64,000 nucleotides of DNA from Pseudooceanicola sp. (lineage in GTDB: Bacteria > Pseudomonadota > Alphaproteobacteria > Rhodobacterales > Rhodobacteraceae): contig PAPR01000062.1 in assembly GCA_002709085.1 (NCBI GenBank), positions 1-64,000 of the forward strand, given 5' to 3'. Below, one piece after another: positions 8,988 through 18,273 of the stretch. A model generated the notes under the pieces. It had not been told where the DNA came from. It saw only the letters and a program-made list of their open reading frames with translations, and made no database searches. Every line of letters begins with the position of its first letter. The stretch's first letter is position 1. The translations under genes and the position numbers were made by a program.

Positions 8988-9333
8988 TTTGGTCCTCGTC
9001 CATTGGGTTTGGGGGCAGGTTTAAGCGGGGTTCGCGCGAATGAAAAGCGATTGGCACCAGACACCCCCTGACAAGCAGAAGAACGCGGGTCGGCCTGCCG
9101 CTGGCCCGGCACGGCGAAAAACCCTGCAAAGAGAGAGCGCTACCACGGTTGACGCCCTTCGCGGTGCACGCGACAAGGCGGCCAAGAGCGCGCCCGGCGG
9201 GCAGCAGCCGCGCCGATCTGGCCGGTTTCACCGACCCCGGGGCGACCGACAAAGGCCTCGGATCGACAGGCCGGATGGCGCGGCGCGCGACGAAAAAGCC
9301 CTTTGGGCAGGCAATTGGGCAGGGAAAGAACGC
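8988..9333. promoter_or_regulatory. Divergent control region between cyclophilin genes and pgk
   Basis: 346 bases without a gene. An open frame runs upstream of pgk from 9040, but its translation is unlike any Pgk N-terminus and I regard it as non-coding. A possible promoter is TTGACG at 9150-9155 with GACAAG 17 bases later. Just before it, AGCGCTACCA at 9136-9145 resembles half of a LacI-family operator. No terminator or RNA gene is visible. Confidence 0.4.
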
Positions 9334-10518
9334 ATGCAATTCAATACCATCGACGACATGGATCTGGAGGGCAAGCGCGTCCTGCTGCGGGTGGACATCA
9401 ATGTGCCGCTGGATCATGGCCGGGTGACGGATGCGACACGGATCGAACGGATCGTGCCCAGCGTGCATGATATTCTGGCCAAGGGCGGGCGACCCGTTCT
9501 GATCGCGCATATGGGTCGGCCCAAGGGGCGGACCGTGCTGGATATGTCGCTGCGCCAGGTCTTGGCGACCCTGCGCGAAAAACTGGGGCGCAGCGTCGCC
9601 TTTATCGAAACGCTCGACGGGGCGGAGGCACCGACCGAAGAGCAGCTCTCTGCCGATGTGATCCTCTTGGAAAACATCCGTTTTCATCCCGGTGAGGAAA
9701 AGAACGATTCCGAATTCGCCCAGCGGCTGGCGGGGTTGGGCGATGTCTTCTGCAACGATGCCTTTTCCGCGGCGCATCGCGCGCATGCCTCGACCGAAGG
9801 AGTCGCGCATCTCATGCCCGCCTTTGCGGGGCGCCTGATGCAGGCCGAGCTTGAGGCGCTGGAGGCCGCGCTTGGTCACCCGCAGCGCCCGGTGGTTGCC
9901 GTGGTCGGGGGCGCCAAGGTGTCGAGCAAGCTGGACCTTCTGGGCAACCTCGTCGCCAAGGTCGATCATCTGGTGATCGGGGGCGGCATGGCCAATACCT
10001 TTCTCGCCGCGCAAGGCCTCGCGGTGGGGAAATCCCTGTGCGAGCATGAACTGGCCGAGACCGCGCGCGACATCATAGGCAAGGCCGGGGCGGCGGGTTG
10101 CGAGATCGTGCTGCCCGAGGATGTCGTTGTCGCGCGGGAGTTCAAGGCCGGCGCGCAGAGCGAGATCGTCGCCGCAGCCGATTGCCCATCGGATGCGATG
10201 ATCCTCGACGCCGGGCCGAAGGCCGTGGCGCGGATCGGCGCGGTGCTGGAGGGGGCCAAGACGCTGATCTGGAACGGCCCGCTCGGCGCCTTTGAAATTC
10301 CGCCGTTTGATCGCGCGACCAACGCCGCGGCGGCCTACGCGGCAGAGCTGACGCTTGCGGGTCATCTGACCTCGGTCGCCGGGGGCGGGGACACGGTCGC
10401 GGCGCTGAACGGCGCAGGCGCGGCGGATGAGTTCACCTATATCTCGACCGCGGGCGGGGCGTTTCTGGAATGGATGGAGGGCAAGGACTTGCCCGGTGTC
10501 GCCGCCTTGTCGCGCTGA
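9334..10518 (+). CDS. pgk: Phosphoglycerate kinase
   Basis: A 394-residue enzyme that interconverts 1,3-bisphosphoglycerate and 3-phosphoglycerate with ADP/ATP. I chose ATG 9334 ([26 protein letters not shown]) because the family signature RVDINVP then starts near residue 18, and a purine-rich AGGGAAAGAA lies just upstream. Other marks are '[14 protein letters not shown]', '[12 protein letters not shown]', 'GPLGAFE' and the C-terminal nucleotide loop 'GGGDTVAAL' before '[12 protein letters not shown]'. It precedes a class I aldolase gene by 137 bases; both serve lower glycolysis or gluconeogenesis. Confidence 0.96.
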   Translation: MQFNTIDDMDLEGKRVLLRVDINVPLDHGRVTDATRIERIVPSVHDILAKGGRPVLIAHMGRPKGRTVLDMSLRQVLATLREKLGRSVAFIETLDGAEAPTEEQLSADVILLENIRFHPGEEKNDSEFAQRLAGLGDVFCNDAFSAAHRAHASTEGVAHLMPAFAGRLMQAELEALEAALGHPQRPVVAVVGGAKVSSKLDLLGNLVAKVDHLVIGGGMANTFLAAQGLAVGKSLCEHELAETARDIIGKAGAAGCEIVLPEDVVVAREFKAGAQSEIVAAADCPSDAMILDAGPKAVARIGAVLEGAKTLIWNGPLGAFEIPPFDRATNAAAAYAAELTLAGHLTSVAGGGDTVAALNGAGAADEFTYISTAGGAFLEWMEGKDLPGVAALSR

Positions 10519-10655
10519 TCGGGGCAAGAAGGTCGCGCGGCGGGGCGATCAAGGCCCCCGGCGCGCCAAGGGTCTGGTCAGCGAGGGCCATGCGTCCTAA
10601 AACAAACGCAAGGGTTGCAGAGGCGACCGGGGACATTTGAGAAACGGATTTCGAC

Positions 10656-11549
10656 ATGAGCAAAGACCAGCAGACACGCCAGATCGCGGACGGACAGGGT
10701 TTTATCGCCGCACTTGACCAGTCGGGCGGCTCCACCCCCAAGGCGCTGCGCCTTTATGGTATTGAAGAGGATGCCTATTCCTCGGAAGCTGAAATGTACG
10801 GGCTGATCCACGACATGCGCGCGCGGATCATCAAATCGCCCGCCTTCAACGGTGAAAAGGTGGTCGGCGCGATCCTGTTCGAACGTACCATGGACGGTGA
10901 GATCGACGGCACCCCGACCGCGCGCTACCTGTGGGACAAATGCGGGGTCGTGCCCTTTCTCAAGGTCGACAAGGGGCTGGCGGATCCCGAGGACGGCGCC
11001 AAGGTGATGAAGCCGATGCCCGACCTCGACGCGCTGTTGAAAAAGGCCGTCTCGCACGGGATTTACGGCACCAAGATGCGGTCGGTCATCGACGCGGCCA
11101 ACCCGGCGGGCGTTCGGGCCGTGGTGGCGCAGCAATTCGAGGTGGCGCGCCAGATTCTCGGCCATGGGCTGGTGCCGATCATCGAACCCGAGGTGACGAT
11201 TTCCATCGCCGACAAGGCCGAAGCCGAGGACCTGCTGCTGGAGGCGATCCGCGCGGAACTGGACGCGCTGGAGCCGGGGCAGGAGGTCATGCTGAAGCTG
11301 ACCCTGCCGGAAAACGACAACCAATACAAAGCCTTGGTTGATCATCCCCGCGTCATCAAGGTGGTTGCCCTCTCGGGGGGGTACCCCCGTGACGAGGCCA
11401 ACGCGCGTCTGTCGCGGCAAAGCGGCATGATTGCCAGTTTTTCGCGCGCACTGACCGAGGGGCTGTCGGCCCAGCAGTCGGACGATGAATTTGACGCGGT
11501 GCTGGCGGAAACCGTTGCCCAGATTCACCGGGCTTCTGTCTCGGGCTGA
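10656..11549 (+). CDS. Class I fructose-bisphosphate aldolase
   Basis: A 297-residue aldolase of the Schiff-base (class I, glycolytic PF00274-like) type, shorter than animal aldolases as usual in bacteria. Marks are 'GFIAALDQSGGSTPKALRLYGI' at the N-terminus, 'GAILFERTMDGEIDG', 'PIIEPEVTI' and 'EVMLKLTLPENDN'. The Lys at about residue 214 is the probable Schiff-base lysine by position. It cleaves fructose 1,6-bisphosphate without a metal. The gene follows pgk, and the 137-base spacing leaves room for a separate promoter. Confidence 0.93.
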   Translation: MSKDQQTRQIADGQGFIAALDQSGGSTPKALRLYGIEEDAYSSEAEMYGLIHDMRARIIKSPAFNGEKVVGAILFERTMDGEIDGTPTARYLWDKCGVVPFLKVDKGLADPEDGAKVMKPMPDLDALLKKAVSHGIYGTKMRSVIDAANPAGVRAVVAQQFEVARQILGHGLVPIIEPEVTISIADKAEAEDLLLEAIRAELDALEPGQEVMLKLTLPENDNQYKALVDHPRVIKVVALSGGYPRDEANARLSRQSGMIASFSRALTEGLSAQQSDDEFDAVLAETVAQIHRASVSG

Positions 11550-11857
11550 GACCACTGTCGGGATTCCGTGCGGAGCAGGTCCGGGTCCGGCTGATTTGTG
11601 AGCCGGCTTCGAGGTGAGGGGCCGTCTGTCCGTGTGTGCGCCGGCGATCAACGCAGTAATTGCAGGGGGCGGAGTGCACCGGGCCTGGAGGGACGCGGCG
11701 AGTCAGTCACGATTGCGTCGTTCATCCAGGCGGCTTTGTGCCTGTTTTGCCATACCTCGGCAGAACCGGGCGACATCCGCATGAAAGGGGATTCCCAAGC
11801 GATTCCAGCTATGTCATGGTCCACTTTAATGCCCGTCAGAGGCATGATGAGGACAAG
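11550..11857. promoter_or_regulatory. Region upstream of ftsB
   Basis: 308 bases between aldolase and ftsB. The ftsB reading frame is open from 11660, but the upstream codons do not look like FtsB. Two GATTC sites (CcrM methylation sites, GANTC) lie close together in GGATTCCCAAGCGATTCC around 11788-11806. CcrM sites near division genes are common in alphaproteobacteria, so control by cell-cycle methylation is possible but unproven. No hairpin terminator is obvious. Confidence 0.3.
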
Positions 11858-12157
11858 ATGAGCAATTTGGGACGTCCCGCCTTTTCGGGTCTAATCTACT
11901 TCGCAGCCGTTTTTTGTGCTGGCCTGTACTTCACCTTTTCCGCCGTGCAGGGGGATATGGGGTTGTTTCGCCGTGCTGAAATTCAGGCGGACCGCGACGC
12001 GCTGTCGGTGCAACTGGCTGCGCTGGACAAGGAGTTGGCGCAGATGGAAAATCTGACGCGGCGTCTGTCGGACGACTACCTTGACCTTGACCTTCTGGAT
12101 CAGCAGGCACGCGATGTTCTGGGCGTCATGCGCGCTGACGAGATTGTGGTGCGCTGA
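11858..12157 (+). CDS. ftsB: Septum formation initiator, FtsB-like
   Basis: A 99-residue bitopic membrane protein. One transmembrane helix (about residues 9-29, FSGLIYFAAVFCAGLYFTFSA) is followed by a heptad-rich coiled coil (AEIQADRDALSVQLAALDKELAQMENLTRRL) and a short C-terminal part 'LDLLDQQARDVLGVMRADEIVV'. This is the DivIC/FtsB plan; FtsB joins FtsL and FtsQ in the divisome. I chose ATG 11858 (GATGAGGACAAG upstream) because it puts the membrane helix at the N-terminus. Location just before pdhA is usual for alphaproteobacteria. Confidence 0.88.
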   Translation: MSNLGRPAFSGLIYFAAVFCAGLYFTFSAVQGDMGLFRRAEIQADRDALSVQLAALDKELAQMENLTRRLSDDYLDLDLLDQQARDVLGVMRADEIVVR

Positions 12158-12162
12158 ACGGT

Positions 12163-12462
12163 TCAGCCAGTCTGCGACAGGCGCACGGGGCTTCCCTTGG
12201 CGCGGATCAGAATCCCCTTGGCCTCAAGATCGAGTTGCACGCTTTTCAGCCACCATCCCGCCGTCGCGCCACCGGGAAAGAGGGCTTGATCCAGATAGGG
12301 GTCCAGCGCCTCGCGCAGACGTTTTACCGTAATCGGCTGTTCAGCCTGCGCGTCTTTCATGCCTTTCAGCAAAGCTTCGCGCATCGCGGTGTATTTCGCC
12401 GCGTCCACCCGCGTCGTGCGGCCGGGCGTGTTGACATTCTGCACCTCGATCTTGTCACTCAT
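12163..12462 (-). CDS. Conserved hypothetical protein (DUF6958-like)
   Basis: A 99-residue soluble protein on the minus strand, convergent with ftsB and divergent from pdhA. 'VQNVNTPGRTTRVDAAKYTAMREALL' and 'FPGGATAGWWLKSVQLDLEAKGIL' recall small proteins filed under DUF6958; this is from memory and not checked. The C-terminal half could form a small winged-helix fold. Function is unknown. Coding is supported by its ATG start, normal codon use and lack of low-complexity sequence. Confidence 0.7.
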   Translation of the reverse strand: MSDKIEVQNVNTPGRTTRVDAAKYTAMREALLKGMKDAQAEQPITVKRLREALDPYLDQALFPGGATAGWWLKSVQLDLEAKGILIRAKGSPVRLSQTG

Positions 12463-12573
12463 GAGCTATGTCCGGACGTGCCGGTCCCTGTCGTTGGTCA
12501 GATCTCCAGCAGACAGGAAGTTCGCGCCGAGGTCAAATTCACACTCGCAAGAGATCGTGAAATGTTTTAAGAT

Positions 12574-12593
12574 ATAGTTCAACGTTAAACTAT
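12574..12593. promoter_or_regulatory. 20-bp near-perfect palindrome upstream of pdhA (operator candidate)
   Basis: ATAGTTCAACGTTAAACTAT: the two halves ATAGTTCAAC and GTTAAACTAT match as inverted repeats in nine of ten positions. It ends 20 bases before the pdhA ATG, in an AT-rich spot that stands out from the GC-rich surroundings. Size and symmetry fit a dimeric repressor of the MarR, TetR or GntR type. Which protein binds is not shown by the sequence. Confidence 0.6.
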
Positions 12594-12613
12594 CGGATGG
12601 GAGGAGGCACCAC

Positions 12614-13669
12614 ATGGCGACCCGCAAATCCGCTGCCCAGGATAAGGCTGCAGGCAAAGCGTCCGGCAGCGCATCGGCAGACGAGTTGAAATCCTATTAC
12701 CGCGACATGCTTTTGATCCGCCGGTTTGAAGAAAAGGCCGGCCAGCTTTACGGCATGGGTTTGATCGGGGGGTTCTGTCACCTCTACATCGGACAGGAAG
12801 CCGTCGTCGTCGGGCTGGAAGCGGCGGCGGAAGAGGGCGACAAGCGTGTCACCTCCTACCGCGATCACGGGCATATGCTGGCCTGTGGCATGGACCCCGA
12901 TGGAGTTATGGCCGAGTTGACCGGGCGCGAGGGCGGCTATTCCAAGGGCAAGGGCGGCTCCATGCACATGTTCTCCAAGGAGAAGCATTTTTATGGTGGC
13001 CATGGCATTGTCGGGGCGCAGGTTCCGATTGGCGCAGGTCTGGCCTTTGCCGACAAGTACCTCGACAATAATCGCGTGACCTTCACCTATTTTGGTGACG
13101 GCGCGGCGAACCAGGGCCAGGTCTACGAGACCTTCAACATGGCCGCGCTGTGGAAACTGCCGGTGATCTTTGTGATCGAGAACAATCAATATGCCATGGG
13201 GACCGCGCAGGTGCGCTCGACCTCCAGCGCCGATCTTTACAAGCGCGGTGAGGCCTTTGGCATCCCCGGTGAACTGGTCGACGGAATGGACGTTCTGGCC
13301 GTCAAGGAAGCCGGCGAAAAGGCCGTGGCGCACTGCCGCTCGGGCAAGGGGCCCTATATCCTTGAGGTCAAGACCTACCGTTATCGCGGCCATTCCATGT
13401 CGGACCCGGCGAAATACCGGACCCGCGAGGAGGTGCAGAAGATGCGCGAAGAGAAGGACGCCATCGAACGGGTGCGCGTGATGCTGCTGGATGGCAAGCA
13501 CGCCTCCGAAGACGATCTGAAGGCCATCGACAAGGAGATCAAGGACGTGGTCTCCAAATCCGCAGATTTCGCAAAGGACAGCCCGGAGCCGGACCCGAGC
13601 GAACTGTGGACCGATATCTACGCCAGGGATTCACCGCAGGGTGCCGCGTTGGAAACCGGGGACGCCTGA
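12614..13669 (+). CDS. pdhA: Pyruvate dehydrogenase E1 component, alpha subunit
   Basis: A 351-residue TPP enzyme subunit that, with PdhB, decarboxylates pyruvate and loads the acetyl group on lipoyl-E2. The TPP/Mg motif is clear: GDGAANQGQ from residue 161, ending in IENNQYAMGT. The phospho-loop-like region 'YRYRGHSMSDPAKYRTREE' is also present. The N-terminal 22 residues are a Lys/Ala/Ser-rich tail typical of alphaproteobacterial PdhA. GGAGGAGGC-like Shine-Dalgarno sequence (GGGAGGAGGCACCAC) precedes ATG 12614. First gene of pdhA-VOC-pdhB-pdhC. Confidence 0.97.
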   Translation: MATRKSAAQDKAAGKASGSASADELKSYYRDMLLIRRFEEKAGQLYGMGLIGGFCHLYIGQEAVVVGLEAAAEEGDKRVTSYRDHGHMLACGMDPDGVMAELTGREGGYSKGKGGSMHMFSKEKHFYGGHGIVGAQVPIGAGLAFADKYLDNNRVTFTYFGDGAANQGQVYETFNMAALWKLPVIFVIENNQYAMGTAQVRSTSSADLYKRGEAFGIPGELVDGMDVLAVKEAGEKAVAHCRSGKGPYILEVKTYRYRGHSMSDPAKYRTREEVQKMREEKDAIERVRVMLLDGKHASEDDLKAIDKEIKDVVSKSADFAKDSPEPDPSELWTDIYARDSPQGAALETGDA

Positions 13670-13670
13670 G

Positions 13671-14057
13671 GTGACGACCGTACATCTGGAATTCCAGGTC
13701 AGCGATCTAAAGGCCGGCATGGCGTTTTACGGCGATCTGCTGGGCTGGACGTTCGCGCGGATGGGCGACATGGATTATTACCTGATCTCGGGTGACGGGA
13801 TCGGGGAGGGCCAGCCGGTTTCGGGCGGGTTGCTGCCGCGCAACGGGCCGGTGCCAGAGGCGGGCACCCCGCCACGCGGCGCGATGGCGACCTTTCCGGT
13901 CAAGGACGTGAATGCGGCCTATGCTCGCGCGCTCGACCTCGGCGGGGCCGAGGCGATGCCGCCAACCGATTTTCCCGGCGTGGGCCGGGTCTGTGTATGC
14001 GAAGACGGACATGGGAACATCTTCGGGATGATCCAGCCGCCGAAGGAGATGATGTGA
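13671..14057 (+). CDS. VOC (glyoxalase/bleomycin resistance-like) family protein inside the pdh operon
   Basis: A 128-residue single VOC-fold protein starting at GTG 13671 ([28 protein letters not shown]), one base after the pdhA stop and one base before the pdhB ATG region. Paired beta-alpha-beta-beta-beta units can be seen: '[22 protein letters not shown]...[12 protein letters not shown]' and '[52 protein letters not shown]'. Possible metal ligands are His5, an Asp/Glu in the second unit and the Glu near 'CEDGHG'. Substrate is unknown. Being wedged between E1 subunits suggests a task tied to pyruvate metabolism. Confidence 0.88.
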   Translation: MTTVHLEFQVSDLKAGMAFYGDLLGWTFARMGDMDYYLISGDGIGEGQPVSGGLLPRNGPVPEAGTPPRGAMATFPVKDVNAAYARALDLGGAEAMPPTDFPGVGRVCVCEDGHGNIFGMIQPPKEMM

Positions 14058-14058
14058 C

Positions 14059-15492
14059 ATGCCAACCGAAGTATTGATGCCCGCGCTGTCCCCGACGATG
14101 GAGGAAGGGACGCTTGCGAAATGGCTGGTGAAGGAGGGGGACACGGTGTCCTCGGGCGACATCCTGGCCGAGATCGAGACGGACAAGGCGACGATGGAAT
14201 TCGAGGCCGTGGAGGAGGGCGTGATCGGCAAGCTGCTCATCTCCGAAGGCTCCGAAGGGGTCAAGGTCAACACCCCGATCGCCGTGATGCTGGAAGAGGG
14301 CGAGAGCGCGGAGGATATTGCGAAGAGCGGCTCTGACGAGGCAGCAGAGGCGGAAGACGCGGGCTCAAAGAGCGGCTCTGAGGAGAAGACAGCGGAGAGC
14401 GGCAAGACCTCCGACAAGGCGCCGGCCAAGGCGAAATCCAAAGGAGATGCGAAGGAAGAGGATGATATTCCCAAACCCGATCAGACCCCGGATTGGCCCG
14501 ATGGCACCAAGATGCGCACCCAGACGGTTCGCGAGGCCCTGCGCGACGCAATGGCCGAGGAAATGCGGCGCGACCCTAACGTCTACCTGATGGGCGAAGA
14601 GGTCGCGGAATATCAGGGGGCCTACAAGATCTCGCAGGGTCTGCTCGACGAATTCGGCGGCAAGCGCGTCATCGACACGCCGATCACCGAGCATGGCTTT
14701 ACCGGGATCGCGGTCGGGGCGGCCTTTGGCGGGTTGCGCCCGATTGTGGAGTTCATGACCTTCAACTTTGCCATGCAGGCGATCGACCAAATCGTAAATT
14801 CTGCGGCCAAGACGCTCTATATGTCCGGCGGGCAGATGGGCGCGCCGATGGTGTTTCGTGGTCCCAACGGTGCGGCGGCGCGTGTCGGTGCGCAGCATAG
14901 CCAGGATTACGCCGCGTGGTATGCCCATATTCCGGGCCTCAAGGTGGTGCAGCCCTATTCGGCGGCGGATGCCAAGGGTCTGTTGAAGACGGCCATTCGC
15001 GACCCCAATCCGGTGATCTTCCTCGAAAATGAGATCATGTACGGCAAATCCTTTGACGTGCCCGTGCTGGAGGATTTTACCGTCCCCTTCGGCAAGGCGA
15101 AGATCTGGCGCGAGGGCAGCGACGTCACCATCGTCAGCTGGGGCATCGGCATGACCTATGCGCTGGAGGCGGCGGATCGTCTGGCCGAGGATGGCATCGA
15201 GGCGGAGGTGATCGACCTGCGCACCCTGCGCCCGATCGACTACGACACGGTGCTCGCCAGTGTGCAAAAGACCAACCGCTGCGTGACGGTCGAGGAAGGC
15301 TTCCCCGTCGCGTCCATCGGCAACCATCTGTCGGCGGTGATCATGACGCGGGCGTTTGATTATCTCGACGCGCCGGTGCTGAACTGCACGGGCAAGGACG
15401 TCCCCATGCCCTATGCGGCGAACCTGGAAAAGCTGGCCTTGCTGAACGCCGACGAGGTCGTCGAGGCCGTTCACAAAGTCACCTACCGCTGA
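14059..15492 (+). CDS. pdhB: Pyruvate dehydrogenase E1 component, beta subunit, with fused lipoyl domain
   Basis: A 477-residue protein. A lipoyl domain (residues 1-80, lysine in '[13 protein letters not shown]') is joined by an acidic Ser/Ala/Lys-rich linker (about 85-150) to the E1-beta domain (about 155-477; '[36 protein letters not shown]', '[19 protein letters not shown]'). A lipoyl-bearing E1-beta is known from alphaproteobacteria such as Sinorhizobium and Zymomonas. The lipoyl segment is nearly the same as that of pdhC, at about 90% DNA identity by hand alignment. Confidence 0.96.
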   Translation: MPTEVLMPALSPTMEEGTLAKWLVKEGDTVSSGDILAEIETDKATMEFEAVEEGVIGKLLISEGSEGVKVNTPIAVMLEEGESAEDIAKSGSDEAAEAEDAGSKSGSEEKTAESGKTSDKAPAKAKSKGDAKEEDDIPKPDQTPDWPDGTKMRTQTVREALRDAMAEEMRRDPNVYLMGEEVAEYQGAYKISQGLLDEFGGKRVIDTPITEHGFTGIAVGAAFGGLRPIVEFMTFNFAMQAIDQIVNSAAKTLYMSGGQMGAPMVFRGPNGAAARVGAQHSQDYAAWYAHIPGLKVVQPYSAADAKGLLKTAIRDPNPVIFLENEIMYGKSFDVPVLEDFTVPFGKAKIWREGSDVTIVSWGIGMTYALEAADRLAEDGIEAEVIDLRTLRPIDYDTVLASVQKTNRCVTVEEGFPVASIGNHLSAVIMTRAFDYLDAPVLNCTGKDVPMPYAANLEKLALLNADEVVEAVHKVTYR

Positions 15493-15504
15493 GGAGGATA
15501 CGCG

Positions 15505-16893
15505 ATGCCAACGGAAATCCTGATGCCCGCGCTCTCCCCGACGATGGAGGAAGGGACGCTGGCGAAATGGTTGGTCAAGGAGGGGGACACCGTGTCCTCA
15601 GGCGACTTGCTGGCCGAGATCGAGACCGACAAGGCGACGATGGAATTTGAGGCCGTCGATGAAGGCGTGATCGGCAAGCTGCTCGTCTCCGAAGGCTCCG
15701 AAGGGGTCAAGGTGAACACCGCCATCGCCGTCCTGCTGGAAGAGGGCGAGAGTGCGGAGGATATCGGGTCGGCGTCTGAAGAGGCGCCCTCGGCTGGGTC
15801 TGATGAGACGTCTGGCGAGACGTCGGATGACACGTCGAGCGATGCATCGGACGACGCAGGCGACACGACGTCGAAGCCCGACGCAGAGAAGGCGACCAGA
15901 AACGCCACCTCTACCACCAAGGCCCCCGCAGCCCCGAAATCTAGCGACGGAGAGCGCATCTTTGCCTCGCCCCTCGCACGGCGGATCGCGGCGGACAAGG
16001 GGCTGGACCTGACGCAGATCGAAGGCTCCGGCCCGCATGGACGCATCGTCAAGGCGGATGTGGAGAATGCCAAAGCCGGTGCCGGCACGTCGGCGAGCGA
16101 GGTGGCTGCACCTTCCGGTGGCGCAGCCAAGGGCGAGGCGGCCAAGGCCACCATGCCCGCCGGTCTGTCCTCGGATGCCGTTCTCAAGATGTATTCGGAC
16201 CGCGAGTTCGAAGAGGTCAAGCTCGACGGGATGCGCAAGACCATCGCCGCCCGCCTGACCGAAGCCAAGCAGACCATCCCGCATTTCTACCTGCGCCGGG
16301 ATATCAGGCTCGACGCGTTGATGGCCTTCCGATCCGAGTTGAACAAGCAGTTGGCGCCGCGCGGCATCAAGCTGTCGGTCAATGATTTCATCATCAAGGC
16401 CTCGGCATTGGCGCTGCAACAGGTGCCCGATGCGAACGCGGTCTGGGCCGGGGATCGTATCCTCAAGCTCACGCCGTCGGATGTCGCCGTCGCCGTCGCG
16501 ATCGAGGGCGGATTGTTCACGCCGGTGCTGCGGGACGCGGATCAAAAATCGCTCTCTGCACTCTCGGGCGAAATGAAAGACCTCGCGGGGCGGGCGCGCA
16601 ATCGCAAGCTGGCACCGCATGAATATCAGGGCGGGGCTTTCGCGGTCTCCAACCTCGGGATGTTCGGGATCGACAATTTCGACGCCGTGATCAACCCGCC
16701 GCACGGGGCCATACTGGCCGTGGGGGCCGGGGTGAAGAAACCGGTCGTCGGCGCGGATGGCGGGATCGAGATCGCCACCGTCATGTCTGTCACCCTGTCG
16801 GTGGATCACCGGGTGATCGACGGCGCGCTTGGCGCGGAGCTGTTGCAAAAGATCGTCGAAGGGCTGGAAAACCCGATGGCGATGCTCGCCTGA
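15505..16893 (+). CDS. pdhC: Dihydrolipoyllysine acetyltransferase (E2) of pyruvate dehydrogenase
   Basis: A 462-residue E2. Order of domains: one lipoyl domain (1-80, lysine in [11 protein letters not shown]); an acidic Ser/Thr/Asp linker; the peripheral subunit-binding domain (about 150-190, '[35 protein letters not shown]'); an Ala/Gly linker; and the acetyltransferase core (about 235-462). The catalytic signature HRVIDG is seen in '[19 protein letters not shown]'. Start ATG 15505 follows GAGGAGGATACGCG. Last gene of the operon; a strong terminator follows 60 bases later. Confidence 0.97.
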   Translation: MPTEILMPALSPTMEEGTLAKWLVKEGDTVSSGDLLAEIETDKATMEFEAVDEGVIGKLLVSEGSEGVKVNTAIAVLLEEGESAEDIGSASEEAPSAGSDETSGETSDDTSSDASDDAGDTTSKPDAEKATRNATSTTKAPAAPKSSDGERIFASPLARRIAADKGLDLTQIEGSGPHGRIVKADVENAKAGAGTSASEVAAPSGGAAKGEAAKATMPAGLSSDAVLKMYSDREFEEVKLDGMRKTIAARLTEAKQTIPHFYLRRDIRLDALMAFRSELNKQLAPRGIKLSVNDFIIKASALALQQVPDANAVWAGDRILKLTPSDVAVAVAIEGGLFTPVLRDADQKSLSALSGEMKDLAGRARNRKLAPHEYQGGAFAVSNLGMFGIDNFDAVINPPHGAILAVGAGVKKPVVGADGGIEIATVMSVTLSVDHRVIDGALGAELLQKIVEGLENPMAMLA

Positions 16894-16952
16894 GGTCGGC
16901 GCACGCGGCCTGATGAGGGTGCGCGTCTCTACCTGAGGTTGCGAGATTTGGG

Positions 16953-16983
16953 AAAGGCCGGGACAGGGCGCCCGGCCTTTTTT
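16953..16983 (+). terminator. Rho-independent terminator of the pdh operon
   Basis: AAAGGCCGGG (16953-16962) and CCCGGCCTTT (16971-16980) pair over ten bases around an eight-base loop and run straight into further T residues. This is the cleanest intrinsic terminator in the first half of the window. Confidence 0.9.
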
Positions 16984-17103
16984 CATGCGCATCGCCCTTG
17001 GCAGAATGAGCCTGCGCAACCAATAACCTGTTCGTGAGAGCGGCTTGATTAGGCGCTCGGGTGAAACCGGTGCAGACTGCGGCGCAAAGCTGGGGAGGAT
17101 CGG

Positions 17104-18159
17104 ATGCGCCAAGTTACGCTGCACGTCTTGCATGGGAATGAGCGGGTCGCGGCCCGAGGGCGAGGCCTCGCGTCGCCCCGTAGGGGCAGGCTTCGTCGCC
17201 TGGCGGCTCTGGCTGCCACTATAACGACCCTCTCAACGGCCAGCGCCATGGCAGACCCCGCGTTCTGGAAGAGCGAATGGCCCGAGACGGATTTCTCGAA
17301 AACCACACTGGAGAGCTGGTCGGACGTGATGTCCGGCGGGCCCGGCAAGGACGGTATCCCGGCGCTCTCCGATCCCGAGATGCTGCCGGTCGCCAAGGCC
17401 CGCCTGCCAGAGCGGGAACCGGTGCTGACCGTCGCGCTCGACGGGGCCCCGGCGCGGGCCTACCCCTTGCGCTACATGACCTGGCACGAGATCGTCAACG
17501 ACCGCATCGGGGGCCGCCCGGTGGCCGTGACCTTCTGCCCCCTGTGCAATTCCGCCATCGCCTTTGATCCGCGCGTCGGCGGGCGTGTGCTGACCTTTGG
17601 CGTGACCGGAAAACTGCGCCATTCCGACATGGTGATGTATGACCGCGAGACGCAAAGCTGGTGGCAACAGGCCCTCGGTACCGCGATTGTGGGGGAGTTG
17701 ACGGGCACGAAATTGCAGGCGCTGCCCTCGTGGATGGAGAGTTTTGCGCAGTTCCGCGCCGCGCATCCCGGTGGTCTGGTGATGGCCGAGCCGCGTGGCA
17801 ACCGACCCTATGGGCAGAACCCCTATGCGGGGTATGATTCCGCCGCGAAGCCGTTCCTCTACTCCGGTGCGCCGCCGCCGCATGGCGTGCCGGCATTGGC
17901 CCGCGTAGTGCGGGTCGGGGACCGCGCATGGCCCCTGCCGCGCCTCGCCAAGGCGGGTCGGATCGAAGAGGCCGGGCTGGTGCTGACGTGGCAGGCGGGT
18001 CAGGCCTCCGCTCTCGACAGTCGCGAGATGGCGGCGGGGCGCGATGTCGGGTCGGTTCGGGTGCGCGACGGGCAGGGGCGCGACGTGGTGCATGATGTGC
18101 TCTTTGCCTTTGCCTTCGATGCGTTCTGGCCCGACGGGACTTGGATGATCGGGGGGTGA
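17104..18159 (+). CDS. DUF3179 domain-containing exported protein
   Basis: A 351-residue protein. A basic N-terminus and a hydrophobic stretch (about residues 32-49, LAALAATITTLSTASAMA) form a signal peptide. The rest is the DUF3179 domain: 'YPLRYMTWHEIVNDRIGGRPVAVTFCPLCNSAIAFD', 'LTFGVTGKLRHSDMVMYDRETQSWW' and a late 'VRVGDRAWPL'. The CPLC motif is a family hallmark and could bind a metal or form a disulfide. The function of the family is unknown. The start ATG 17104 is supported by GGGGAGGATCGG. It stands alone between the pdh terminator and the cysS leader. Confidence 0.88.
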   Translation: MRQVTLHVLHGNERVAARGRGLASPRRGRLRRLAALAATITTLSTASAMADPAFWKSEWPETDFSKTTLESWSDVMSGGPGKDGIPALSDPEMLPVAKARLPEREPVLTVALDGAPARAYPLRYMTWHEIVNDRIGGRPVAVTFCPLCNSAIAFDPRVGGRVLTFGVTGKLRHSDMVMYDRETQSWWQQALGTAIVGELTGTKLQALPSWMESFAQFRAAHPGGLVMAEPRGNRPYGQNPYAGYDSAAKPFLYSGAPPPHGVPALARVVRVGDRAWPLPRLAKAGRIEEAGLVLTWQAGQASALDSREMAAGRDVGSVRVRDGQGRDVVHDVLFAFAFDAFWPDGTWMIGG

Positions 18160-18238
18160 TCGGGCGTAAAACGGGCGTCGATCAGCGGTCATCGGAGGAA
18201 CCGAGCCGGAGACCACGGTGCAGGCGCGACAAAACCGC

Positions 18239-18267
18239 TTAACAAACCCGGCGCGGCGCGCTATGCC
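18239..18267 (+). promoter_or_regulatory. Possible promoter of the cysS leader
   Basis: TTAACA (18239-18244) and TATGCC (18262-18267) are spaced by 17 bases. The first differs from TTGACA at one base; the second is a weak -10. Transcription would begin near 18274, which is the A of the leader ATG, so the leader peptide would be read from a leaderless or nearly leaderless mRNA. A second, closer promoter-like sequence (TTGCTAAGC, 18362-18370) may also serve cysS. Confidence 0.4.
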
Positions 18268-18273
18268 TTGGAC

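Noticed and set aside
9040-9333. Upstream extension of pgk by 98 codons
   Set aside because: The extra part has no similarity to Pgk, and ATG 9334 has a suitable upstream purine stretch and gives the normal N-terminus.
15598-17133. Minus-strand open frame of 511 codons opposite pdhC
   Set aside because: Shadow of pdhC. It also crosses the clear terminator at 16953-16983 and has an Arg-rich, motif-free translation.
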